The notes below the pieces were generated by a model. The model was not told the DNA's origin and did not search any database. It saw nothing but the letters and a program-made list of their open reading frames with translations. From Ochotona curzoniae (lineage: Eukaryota; Chordata; Mammalia; Lagomorpha; Ochotonidae): a stretch of 64,000 bases of DNA. This document shows, piece by piece, positions 1-11,300 of the stretch. Positions within the stretch are counted from its first letter, which is position 1. The number at the start of each line of letters is the position of its first letter. The stretch is taken from NCBI RefSeq assembly GCF_017591425.1, contig NW_024467119.1, positions 27,749,001 to 27,813,000 on the forward strand, in the 5' to 3' direction. Both the position numbers and the translations under genes were made by a program.

Positions 1-1084
1 ATGTAGCTGGAAGGCCAGGTGGGCATCTCTGCAAAGACCCAAAGGATCCGTTTCTCCTCCATATTGCTGGGAGGAGGATGTTTCTTAGGTAAGGAATTTG
101 TGAAATTCCTCCTGGGAAATTCCTCCTATTTATCAAATAGTCCCCCTGGTAAAGGGCAGGGAAGACTTCCTTAGATGTCCCTGAGGGAAGGCTGGAACCC
201 ACCTTTACAAGGTTATCTGGCTTGAGCCAAGACCTTTGAAAAGCGGCTGATGGTTTTCTCCCAAGCTCTCTTTCCTCTTTCAGTCACTGGAAAGTCCAGT
301 GTTTGTTTTCCCGGTCCCTGACACAGGCAAAGGTTACTGTTTAGCTTCCTTCCTAGTGGTTGCATTGAGGAATGAGTAACCTAACAGTTAGGAAGGTACA
401 CTGACCTGGAGAAGAGGGTACTGAGGACGCTGAGGAGTAAGTGTGTGGTCCGAGTTCTAATATGGTATAAAAGACTCAGTAGAAGTTGAAGAGTGAGAAA
501 TTCCAGTGACGAACACGGATTTAGTCATTGAAGAAGCTAGATGGATTAAACAAGTGTGAGAGAATTCAGAATTGTCCATGGCGCCTGTCCATTCTGCTCT
601 ATGGCCCTGTAAGCCCTAGGTCAGCTGAGCGAATCTTTCCTAAGGCTGCTGTCCCCCTGCACTTTGCACTGAGGATTTGGGCAAGTGATTGCAGAGATGA
701 ATGATCTGAACTAAAAGCAGAAATATATAGAATGCAAAACTTTCAAAAATTGCAGAAGCATTGTACTTCAAAACTCTTTTTGACAGGCTTTCAGACATTT
801 TGAATACAGTATGAGTAAGGAGTCAACTTCAAAGAATGCTAAGGCTCCAAGGTAACCCTATAAAAATTTATTCCACATTACATTGCACTATGCTATGCTA
901 ATCAGAGTAAGCTGCTGCTTCAGGGCTCCTATTAGTGGTTGCAGTCCTCCTCGCAAAGCAACAGTGGGAGGTTCCAGTGGGAGAGGTGTAAGTAGTGGAG
1001 GAAAATGTCCAGAGTAGCCATTTGTTCATCCATCTTAATGAAGTGGCCTTGACTGCAGGTGAGTGGCTTGAACTGTGGGCTTTT

Positions 1085-1197
1085 TCCACTTAATTCTGTT
1101 GTGGCTACTTGGGTAGTTTTCGGTGGATAGAAGATCTTTCTCTGTCTCTCCTTCTCTCTGTAAATCTGCCTTTCCAATAAAAATAATTCTTTTAAAA
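1085..1197 (+). repeat. lagomorph C-type SINE, 3' part, pika-type end
   Basis: The segment shares the SINE 3' module: tggatagaagatctttctct, a CT-rich run, then tctgcctttccaataaaaat. The 5' part (from about 893) is too diverged to be sure. Confidence 0.7.
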
Positions 1198-1883
1198 ATT
1201 GTATTATAAGGCTGTAATACTCCTAACAATGTGTTGATCACATAAAAGACAGGCATATAGACCAGTGAAGAGGAAATTTCTAGAAATAACTCCATGCATT
1301 TACATTAGCTAATGTTCAACTGGAGTAACAAGAACTTACTCTAAGGGATATCCTGGGTCTAATAAAGTTCATTCAGCACAGAGTATGAATGAGCTGGGCC
1401 AGGGAAACGCTAGTCCATCAACTTCCAGTGAGTCTTGAGAAGTGTTCTAGAATGGTCAAATGAGTCAAAATTTATGTATTACGTTGTAAGGCTACATTGA
1501 TTGGCTTGCGTAAGTGAGCTTTAAGTAAGCAGGGGTATTCATTTCCCACCAACCGTGAATATGATTGGCTGCAAGGACCTTCAGGTAGGGTATTATCTCT
1601 GAAAAGAGGACACTGAAAAGTAGGACTACTGATGAAATTTAAGGAGAGCATTTCTCGAAATAGATAAGGCATAGACAGATACAGAGCACATGATTACCAA
1701 AGATTGCTGTAGATGGCTAAGACAGAGCAGGCCCTTTGTAACCAATCACCCAAGACAAAATTCAATACAATTAATTGAGCTTCCATGTTATTTTAAGACA
1801 AATCTTAATAGATATTTTTCTTGAAAGGTTTGCATGGTTTTTTAGGGCTGAATTGTTCTAATTGTCATATAAGTAGTATTGAG

Positions 1884-2540
1884 GGGCTGGCGAGATGGCA
1901 TAGTGGGTAAGCTGCTGCTTCCAGGGCCAGCATCACATATGGGCACTGGTTTGAGTCCCAGTGCATTACTATCTTTCCTTCTTTTTATTATTATTATTAA
2001 AGATTTATTGATTTTTGTTGGAAAGCCAGATTTGCAGAGAGAAGGGGAGCTAGAATGATCTTCCGTCTTCTGGTTTACTCCCCAATTGGCCGCAGCAGCT
2101 GGAGCTGAGTGGATCAGAAGCTAGGAGCCAGGAGCTTGTTCTGTGTCTTCCATGGGGATGCAGAGTCCTGAAGTTTGGACTGTCATGTACTGCTTTCCCA
2201 GGTCACAAACAAGGAGTTGGTTGGGAAGTGGAGCAGCAGGGACAGGATCCATGAAGTGTGCTCAGCTGGGATCCCAGCGCTTGCAGGGGGAGGATTAAGC
2301 AATTGAGCCTTTGTGCAGGGATGTGCATCGCCTCATCCCTTAGCTGCTTTACTTTCAATCCAGCTCATTGTTCCTGACCTGGAAAAGCAGCAGAGGACAG
2401 CTGAGGAGCTTGGGTGTTAGACCCCAGGTGGGAGACCCCTGATGCTGCTTTTGACTTCATGCTGGCCCAGCCTGGGTTGGTTGGTAGTTGTGATCTTGTG
2501 GAGAGTGAGCCAGAAGGTAGAGGTGACTTTCTCTGTGTCC
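1884..2540 (+). repeat. older C-type SINE split by a nested SINE
   Basis: The head (1884-1965, ggggctggcgagatggcata ... gtttgagtcccagtgc) and the continuation (about 2342-2540, ctttcaatccagctcattgt ... gagtgagccagaaggtagag) are the two halves of one + strand element. They are separated by the minus-strand SINE at 1995-2320. Confidence 0.75.
1995..2320 (-). repeat. C-type SINE, nested inside the + strand SINE
   Basis: Reverse-complement layout: aaagatttattgatttttgt, ttggaaagcc, agaggga-like purine run, gatcttccgtcttctgg, then ggtcacaaacaaggagttgg and gggatcccagcg. It lies within 1884-2540. Confidence 0.85.
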
Positions 2541-3140
2541 CTCCCTGCCTTCCTCTCTGCTTCTCTGCCTCTCTCCCTCTCTTCCCTGCAATTAGTACCT
2601 ACAATAGAATCAACCCTCTTTATGCCACGGTCTTGGTGTGGCCCAGCCAACGCAGAGCCCTAGTGTGTCTTTGTCTTTCTCGTGTGTGGAGTCACATTGT
2701 GCCCCTCTTTCTCACTGGCAATCGAGTGCATCAGTACTTGCCCAGAGCCATCATTCAGTTCACCTCGTATTCTCTAGAGAAAGTGTGTTTCAGATGCTTT
2801 TTCTTCCAGTTTTAAGAAACAATGGGTAGAAGTTCTGTAAGTCAAACTCCAGCCTTTTGATGATCTTTCATTTCTTTAGAAATGTCTTGCTGGCTTATGT
2901 GCTTATGTTGCACAATTTGAAATATCAGGTTATGCCCACTTTTCAACAGATTAGAAAGGCATTCATCCAAGTTCTGCATATCCATAAAGTCATCTCAGGT
3001 TTCCTGGTTCCTGTGGAAAGTTATCCCAAAATCTGCTGATAGCCGACAGTCAAGTAGTAGTTGATAAGGTACAGATACTTTGTAAAAGTTAAAGGGTATT
3101 AATTGTATATTTCCTCTAACCCAGCAGTTAGTTTAATTTT

Positions 3141-3463
3141 TTTAAAGATTTATTTATTTTTTAATTGGAAAGTCAAATATACAGAGAGGAGGAGAGACAG
3201 AGAGGAAGATCTTCTGTCTGTTGATTGACTCCCAAAGTGGCCGCAGTAGCCGAAGCTGAGCCTATCTGAAGCCAGGAGCCTCTTCCACGTCTTCCATGTG
3301 GGTGCAGGGTCCCAAAGCCTTGGGCCCTCCTCAACTGCTTTCCCTGATCACAGACAGGGAGCTAGAAGGGAAGCGGGGCTGCCGGGATTAGAACCAGCGC
3401 CTATATCGGATCCTGACGCATGCATGGCGAGAACTCTAGCCACTAGGCCACTGTGCTGGGCCC
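3141..3463 (-). repeat. full-length C-type SINE with target-site duplication, pika type
   Basis: Near-complete minus copy from the A/T tail to gctgggccc. A duplicated target ttagtttaatttt flanks it (3128-3140 and 3464-3476). It has the attggaaag end of the younger subfamily. Confidence 0.92.
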
Positions 3464-3875
3464 TTAGTTTAATTTTTGTAACCCCGGCTTTAGCAAAGGA
3501 ATGCATTTTACTTTCTGAGTCCACACTCACTTACCCCACCTGACATGAACCTCATCAAGCTCATTCTTCTTACTGTGTATATCTCAAGATTTTATATATT
3601 TCTCAAAGTGTTTATCACTGTCTATAAAATGAGTTAATATGAGCTGTGTAAGTTTCAAATCCAGTTGAGAAAATGGTCTTCAGTTGCATGATTGTTTTGA
3701 CTATCCTTTGGTTATTCTGGGGATATACAGGGTTCTGCATGAAGTTAATGGAAGATGTATAATATCAAAAACAATTTTTAAATCTAATTGTAGTCCTGAA
3801 CACAAAACAATATTTATGTTTGCCTCTCTCTGTTGGTTTTGTTGTTGTCATTCACAAGAAAAGATTTTTTAAAAA

Positions 3876-4192
3876 TTAAGATATATTTATTTTACTTAAA
3901 AGTGAAAACCTGACAGAGGGAGTGAGAGAGAAGCAGAGATCTTCCAGCTGGTGATTCATTTCCCATGGGGTCACAGTGACTAGGGCTCTGGTCCAAAGCC
4001 AGGAGCTAGGAGCTTCTGCTGAATCCTCCACATGAGTGGAGTGTGCCACGGGCTTGGGCCATCCTCCACTGCTTTCCTACGCTGTTCACACGGAACTGGA
4101 TCAGAAATGGAGCAGCCAGAACACAAACCCGTGCCCATATTGGATGTCAGAGACAAGGCAGAGGATTAACCTGTTATGCTACTTCACTGGCC
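3876..4192 (-). repeat. C-type SINE, diverged
   Basis: Recognised by the order purine-rich run, gatcttccagctggtgattc, aagccaggagctaggagctt, cttgggccatcctccactgc, cacttcactggccc-like head at the end. Confidence 0.8.
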
Positions 4193-4400
4193 CATACTAT
4201 CACAATTTATCTTGGGTTTCAGTGTTTCATTTTGTATTTTTTACTGAACTTATCTTCTTATTTAATTTTTCATGAATGTTTTGAAGTACCCATATATCGA
4301 GATGTCATTTAATTTGTGCATTTTTAAACACTAACAAATTTGTCAGCTGTAAAAACAAGTCAAATAAAAATACAAAACCTTATTGGTGTTTTGGGTTTCT

Positions 4401-4729
4401 TCTTTAAGATTTATTTATTTATTTGAAAGTTAACATTATACTGGGAGAGGGAGAAAGGGAAAGAGAGAGATGAAAGAGAGAGAGATTGACCTTGCAACCA
4501 CTGGTTTACTTCGCAGAAGACTGCACTGGTGCTAGTCCAAATTGAAGCTGTGTGCCAGGAACTTCTGCCAAATCTTCCAAGTGGGTGACATGAGCCCATG
4601 TATGTGGGCCATTTTCTGCTACTTTTCCCAGGCCATTAGTGGAGAGCTGGATTAGAAAAGGCCAGGACTTGATATAGCATGCTGGCATCCCAGGTTGCAG
4701 TGTAATGTGTTGTATCACAATGCTGGTCC
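4401..4729 (-). repeat. C-type SINE, older subfamily
   Basis: taagatttatttatttattt followed by tgaaag and a GA-rich run; ends with caatgctggtcc. It lies about 335 bases before the exon A acceptor. Confidence 0.85.
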
Positions 4730-5064
4730 AGTGGATGTTTTAAGATTAGGGTAAAATTAGTGTTTTTAACTTCTTTGTAAGCGTGCTCAACTCTTAAGCA
4801 ACCTATCAATAATATTATTTCCAGTCCTTAATTTGTTGAACTTGACATGACTAGCTCAATTGGAAACACCTGTTACTTGACTGATTAATGGTTCCCATTC
4901 CGTGCAAATTGCGACAAAGCGCCAGCAGCTTAACTTTGAGTGCCATGATTCATAATCTGACTTTTGGACAGATTTATCAAAGTTACCTTTATGTCTTATT
5001 GCTTTACATCTTCGGTTTAAAGTGGTAGGAGGAGACGTTGCAGACACAATTTTCTGTTTTTCAG

Positions 5065-5353
5065 ACTGTTTCGCAGCTCTCCCGTGCGTGCTTGACCTGG
5101 TCCAGATGATGCCGTTTGACCGTTGACTCTTAGCTCATTGCCATCGGGAAGAGTTTATCACCCAGCAGCCAAGATGAACATGGTGAAGAGAATCATGGGG
5201 CGTCCAAGGCAGGAGGAATGCAGCCCTCAGGACAACGCCTTGGGTCTAATGCACCTCCGTCGCCTCTTCACGGAGCTGTGCCATCCTCCCCGGCACATGA
5301 CCCAGAAGGAACAAGAAGAGAAACTATACATGATGCTGCCAGTGTTTAACAGG
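5065..5353 (+). CDS. WDFY3: WDFY3 exon A: 5' UTR end and first coding exon (residues 1-60)
   Basis: The acceptor is a pyrimidine tract ending ...tttttcag at 5064. Coding starts at ATG 5174 and ends at AGG 5353, followed by donor gtaagt. The ATG at 5174 is chosen because it begins the conserved MNMVKR start and has A at -3. An in-frame open stretch continues upstream but has no ATG. The exon ends LYMMLPVFNR in phase 0. The exact 5' edge is inferred from the acceptor; a second AG lies at 5075-5076. The 5' UTR part contains a short upstream ORF (see separate entry). Confidence 0.96.
5106..5126 (+). promoter_or_regulatory. short upstream ORF in WDFY3 5' UTR exon
   Basis: Two consecutive ATG codons at 5106 and 5109 open a six-codon frame (MMPFDR) ending in TGA at 5124-5126, 47 bases before the main ATG. 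The first ATG has C at -3 (weak); the second has A at -3 (acceptable). Short uORFs of this kind commonly reduce or tune re-initiation at the main start. Whether it is translated cannot be told from sequence. Confidence 0.6.
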
Positions 5354-8300
5354 GTAAGTCCAGAACTAGATTTTAGCAGAATCTTGAGGTGAATGGTAAG
5401 GCCCAGCAACGAGAAAAGAATAGACTGAGTCAGTTTTTAAAAGTTTGGTGTGCTTATTCCTTTGCTGTGTGGTAATGTGACTTAACAAGTGATCTGATCA
5501 GAATGTCCTAGCTTTTAAGGGGAGAGTATAAACACACTGTAAAATGTTCCAGAAGTGGTTGCGTTTTGGAAGAGGTATAGATTGTAAATTACTACTTGTA
5601 TTATTTCTGCTATATTTTTAGAGAGACTTATTTATTTATTTGAAAGAGTTACAGAGAGATAGGGAGGAATAGAGAGTTCTTCCATCCTTTAGTTTACTCC
5701 CTAAGTGGCACAATGGCTGAAGCTGTGCCAGGCTGAAGCCAGGAGCTTGAATAGCTATCAGGACCTCCCACATGGACAGCAGAGGCCCAAGTACCACAGT
5801 GCTGGCTTCTGCTGCTTTCCCAGGTGCATCGGCAGGGAGCAGGACCTAACTTGGAGCAGCCAGGACTCAAATCAGCACCTAAATGGGATGCTGATGTCAC
5901 GGCTTTGCCTGTGATACTGTGATATAAAGTGATATGTGTGTGTGATATGGGATATGTGAGTCCAATGTGATAACCATTCTGCCGATGCTCACTCCTCTGC
6001 AGGGTTATAGATGCATTTCTACTTTCCATCACCATCTGCTAGTGCCATTCAATGCTTTTAAACAATATTCTTGAGTACTTAGTTAAGTAGTCTTCCATAG
6101 TAAGGAATTATTTCCTGTCCCTCCAAACCATAGCATACATACTCACCAACACATGTTACCATCCTTATCCCTTCCACAGAATTATGTCACTTGTGTGGAC
6201 AGTATTCATGCCTTGCTCTCCCTGGCTGCATTTTCAATATTCTGGGATGAACGAGAGGATGCACCCTCATTTTTTTTTCATTATTATAGAACTTGTTTTC
6301 CCAAGATTTGGAGGAAGTATTTCAGCACCTTCTCTCTTTTCACTCTGTCTCCCCACTTTTTCTCACCCCCTCTCTTCTTCCCAGCCTATCTTATTCTTTT
6401 CCTTTCCCTCTTTGTTCCTTTATCTGCCTTCTCTCTCTTGCCTTCACAATGTCCTTTGTTTCTCACTCCTTTCTTGCTTCTGTGTCTTCTACTTCTTTCT
6501 CTGTCTTCATTTCTGTGTTTTCTTTTCCTTTCTCTCTCCCCTTCCTTCCTTCTTTTTTTTTTCTCTGATTCCGTTCTCCCAGATCAATCTCTCTACATCT
6601 GACTACACTTCTCTATCCCCAACATCTCCTTCTGCCACCTTAGTTCACATGGTCTCTTGTCTTCGGGTTGTCTTTCTATCTGCAATTTTCTGGACTCATC
6701 TTTTGTTCCTCACTGTTTAGAAGTTTCACTGTAACATCATGATGAGGCTCTTAGTCTGAAATCTGCTATTATTCAAGTCTGGAAACAATATTTTAATAAC
6801 ATCTCATTTTTCATGTTTGTGTTTTCTGGAGCTTTGTCAATCAGGTATGAGATTTTATAGACTAACTGTATTAGTGCAGTTTTAATATTCTTGAGTAGTT
6901 CTTTTAGAATTACACAATATATCTGCTTTCTGAAAGTATTAAAACTTGTTTTTGTTTTCTTACGATTCCTGTGTAGTTCTGCTAGCTCCAACTTACTTTT
7001 TTCAGTTTATTCACGTTACTCTGTCTGTGTGTGTGTGTGTCACAGGAATCCTCAGATGTCCTGTAAAGATTGCCCCAGTGTATTTAAGCGTGAGATTTTG
7101 AAATATGGATGAGCAATTGCATGGGCAAGGATGCTAGGCCTCTGCCTACCCTTGGATCTTTTGCATGTGTTGCTGTCCCGGGAGGAGGTATTCCTCAGTC
7201 TGACTGGGACAGCTGAGCCTGACTCGCAGTGCTTTCCTAAAGTTAGTTGAGGACTCAGGTTGATGTTTCAGGTGCACACATCGTTGTCTTTGCTTTGGTT
7301 GGTATCTTCGTTTTTCTCTCTGAGGGACTTGATCTCCACTGTTTATGTGCTGGGAAGGGGCAGCCAGCTTCAGTTTTTGAGTTGTAAAACAAGAATGTCT
7401 ACTTTATGAGGTTGCCATGGTGATTAAATAACATGTCATGCTTAAAACACCTAAAAAATGTTTTGTCCTCAGAAATTTGTGTTTGTTGTGATTTTTCTGA
7501 CTGCACCAATAACCCAATCTTTAGAAGACAGAGCAAAGGATATAGATTCATATACCAAACTAACAGCTAATATTGGCAGCTGAGCGGAAGACATAGATCC
7601 TACATGTTTCTGTTGTTTGTTGCTGTATTTATTCTATTTTGTATATTTATTTATCAAATACACACTATGCCATACACTGGGCAATATTTGGAGTTTCTAA
7701 GGTAAGATACAGTCTCATTTTATAATGCTAAGACGTAATGAATGAGGTGAGCACGTACATGTGTTGGGTAAGATTTAAACACATAAACAGTGTACACAAT
7801 GATGTTGGTACAGGCACGAGAATATATAGTGGCACTAATAAAAATAGTTCTGAGGATCCGTGGGGATCAGGGAAGGAAAATCTTCCTCAACAGTGTGCTA
7901 CATTGTTGATCCCTTACAGAATAAGCGGTACCAAGCTTAGCAATAAATTGAGCTTTGTTAACAAAGATGCTGACGCAGAATTTAAACATGAGCCAGGGTC
8001 AAAGGCAGCACACAGCATTTATACGCTGTCCATCAAGGTGGGATAAAAACTGTCAGTATTGCATGATGCAGATCCTGACCTGGTGCTCTTTCCTGGAGGG
8101 GCACAGAGCCAGGGACGTTGTTGAAGCTGCAGGTGAGAGGCAGAGGAGCCAAAGCAAGGCCATCTCCCTCCGTAGCTGTGAAGGAAATGGGTATTGAGTC
8201 TATTTATGACCTCCCTTAGTGATGGTGTTCAATAGGCAGTTAGCAGTTCAGCTGAGCAGATTTATCTGATGTTCTGGGGACCCATCGACAGAAATGTGGT

Positions 8301-11300
8301 CTTGAACACCTGGAAGGGAACAAGTACTCACTTCCACAGTTAAGTAAGAAAAGCAGCAGACTAATGCAGTCTCGGAATTTATAAGGTCCAACAACCTGGT
8401 GCCGATGTGGTCCTGTAGAGGACCCCCTGGCTGCATCACCATGTGGCAGAGAAGGGCTACCCTGCAAAGTAGCCTAGCTTAGTAACAATCTGCTCTAAAG
8501 GAGAGCATCATTGCTATAGCAGGTACAGACAAGCTTGCAATGCCAGCAGCCTCTAGGGGCGCCGGTTCATGTTCCAGCTGTTCCATTTCAGATCCAGCTC
8601 TGTTAATGGCATCGGGAAGCAGTGCAAGATGGCCAAAATGTTTGGGCTGCTGCAAACCACTATGGAGACCCAGATGAGACTGGTCTGTCTTCCATTGCTT
8701 CCCAGATGGGAATTATCAGGAACTCTTTCTAATTTTTGAAGTTGCTTTAGCCTTCGCTTCTCCTCTTTTCAAATTACCGCTCTATTATCTCTTCCCTTCG
8801 CAGGTCTCAGCATGTAACTCTCAAGTCCTTCTTTCATAGATTTAAAATAGTATGTTCTTTAAAGACTTTAATGTTTCTGTTCATTCCCGCTCTATCCTAC
8901 AACTCATGAACAATATGTGAACTAATTCTACTCCTACACTTCTGTCTTACTAGGCCAGCAGAACCTCAAGCCAACAAATCAGTCACCTCCCTCTTCTACT
9001 CCCAGGCCTGTCTGAGCAAGATTCAGTACAGATTTATCAACCACAACTTTCACTGGACCCTCAATGCTAATTCATTCTTTTATTGCCCCTTTTTTTTAAT
9101 TTCATTTCATTTTATGACACAGTTTCATAGGCTCTGGGATTCCCTCAACCCCTCCCCAAACTCTCCCCTCATGGTGGATTCCTCCATCTTGTTGCAGTAT
9201 TACAGTTCAGATCCAGTCATGATTCTTTCATTGCAAGCATGTGCCATGCATAGAGTCCAGCATCTTATTGTCCGGATCAATTCGACAGTTTCATTGGGAG
9301 ACCATCTCTGGTCTGAAAGCAGAGCTGACAGAATATCATCCCCTCCAATGAAAAGCCACAACATAACGTCCACAACAATTTACAACACTATGGAGTTAAT
9401 TGGCATGGTATTGAGTGACCAGTATGTTAGAAAATGTATTGCCCCTTTTCAATTCTTTCTCTCTTAATCTCTTTACTAATATTCCAATTCATCGCAATTT
9501 CCTCAAGTTGTCTGCTCAATTTCCTTGCTCCATTTCATCGGTTAGATCTCCTCAGTCAATTAATGTGAGTTCTGGAATAGAAATCTTACAAAAAATCATT
9601 TTTTAATATTTTAGGTAGATACATGAGATGCTTTAGTGATATTATCTATCTGCTTGTAGTGTTTGCTCAGTTTCATTAGCTGTTAATAAAATCATTCGGA
9701 TCAGAAAATTTTAATTGGCTGATAGAAGCACATACATGTACAGTGCCTTAAGCAGCTTATACAATGAGTGATTTCCATATTGTAATGGTCCCAGTAATTA
9801 AAAACATGAAGTTACTACTGTATCATTGTGAGCAATTTTAAAAATATAAAGATTATGTTCAAGTATCATTATGAGATTGTTCTTAGACAGCATTGCATTA
9901 ATAAAAAGTACCATTGGTGAATGGGTAGTCAAGTATCATTCTAACACCAACCATTTCTCAGCATAACTGCTAAAAAGGAAGTGGAGTATTGATTCTCAAG
10001 ACTGACTCAAGCTAAATGTGAATAAACTGTAAGCTATTTCTTAGGTAGGAGCTCTCACCTACAGAGTAGTTTTTAAAGTAGCTTCCTAGTGTGACTTCAG
10101 GGTGTTTTTCTACCCACAGGTAGGCAGCTGATGTGTGCTGAGTGCTTTCGGTGGAGTTGCTGCTTGCTTGCTGAAATTCCTACCACGTCCCTCCTGGGTC
10201 CCCTGAGGAGCCCGTGGACAGTTACTCTCCCTCCGTGGATTCTCTCAAACTCAGAGACTATGGAGGCTGCTCAGGATAGCTGGCATAGCTACATAATAAA
10301 AGATTTATTTATTTTTATTGGAAAGGTATATCTATAGACAGGAGGTGAGACAGAGAGGAAGATGTTTCTTTCAATGGTTCACTCCCCAAGTGGCCACTCC
10401 AAAGCCAAGAGCCAGGGGCCTCTTACAGGTCTCCTACATGGGTGCAGGGTCCCAAGGCTTTGGGTTGCCCTCAACTGCCCTCCCAGGCCACAAGTAGGGT
10501 GCTGGTTTGGAAGCGAGGCTGCTGGAACATGAACTGGCCCTCGTATGGGATCCCAGCGTGCTCAAGGCAAGGATTCCAGCCACTAGGTTATTGTGCAGGG
10601 TCCTGGATGCTTTTTACCTAACATTCTTGAAGTCATTAACTTTTAGTCCAGAAAATGAAAGTGCACAGAGAAACGACTTGACTGAACCAGCATGTGTTGC
10701 ATTTTAGGGATCGAAAAATTCATTAACAGTTACTGTTGATTAATTTGATCGATGTTCTACTTTCTTGTTTATCTGTAATCTGTACCAACTAGGTCTTTAG
10801 GAGATATATATGCCATGAAAGTTGAATATAGTGTCTTTTTAAGATCCCTTCCCAATTATCTTTATTATTTAAATTGTTTAATTTAGAGAAAGAAGCACAC
10901 ATTTAGAACCAAACAAAAGAGAGCCAAACTCAGGTAATAAAGTTTGTTGCAACTTTATTACTTTATTTATATAATTCAAGTCAAATTGATACTGGATAGT
11001 GTGGCTTGTGCTGTTCAATGCAAGATTTGCTGAATTGATGGTTGAAAGAGTCATATTTACTTTCTGGTTATTGGTAAAAAGCACAGTTGCAAGTGACATC
11101 CAGTGCAAATGAGAAGGTGTGTTCTGTTGCTTCAGACACAGCTCCGGAAGGGAGGGAGGGCCTGCACTAAGCTGTCTGTTTCTGCTCCCATTAGTTAGTG
11201 GAGCTTGTTGGAAATAAAGAGTAGAGGTGTTTCCCTAATTGTTTACATTAAAGAAATTCTTATGCTTACGGTACACAATTATGCAATTTTTATCTTCTTT

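Larger units (their letters stand above)
1..5064 (+). other. WDFY3 intron preceding the first coding exon (start outside window)
   Basis: No conserved coding segment, CpG-rich promoter or TATA/initiator arrangement is evident. The stretch 1-1080 shows no repeat or gene I recognise. The rest is mostly SINE copies listed separately (1085, 1884/2342, 1995, 3141, 3876, 4401) with unique AT-rich sequence between. In other mammals WDFY3 has untranslated leader exons, so this is taken as intron; a cryptic leader exon cannot be excluded. Confidence 0.7.

Noticed and set aside
1..1000. Possible promoter or leader exon at the window start
   Set aside because: No CpG cluster, TATA/initiator arrangement or conserved donor that I could support.
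3298..3543. 81-codon frame near 3.3 kb
   Set aside because: Lies across a SINE and its target-site duplication.
6153..6720. Overlapping open frames of up to 178 codons
   Set aside because: They arise from a pyrimidine-rich low-complexity tract; three frames are open at once, with Ser/Phe/Leu-only composition.
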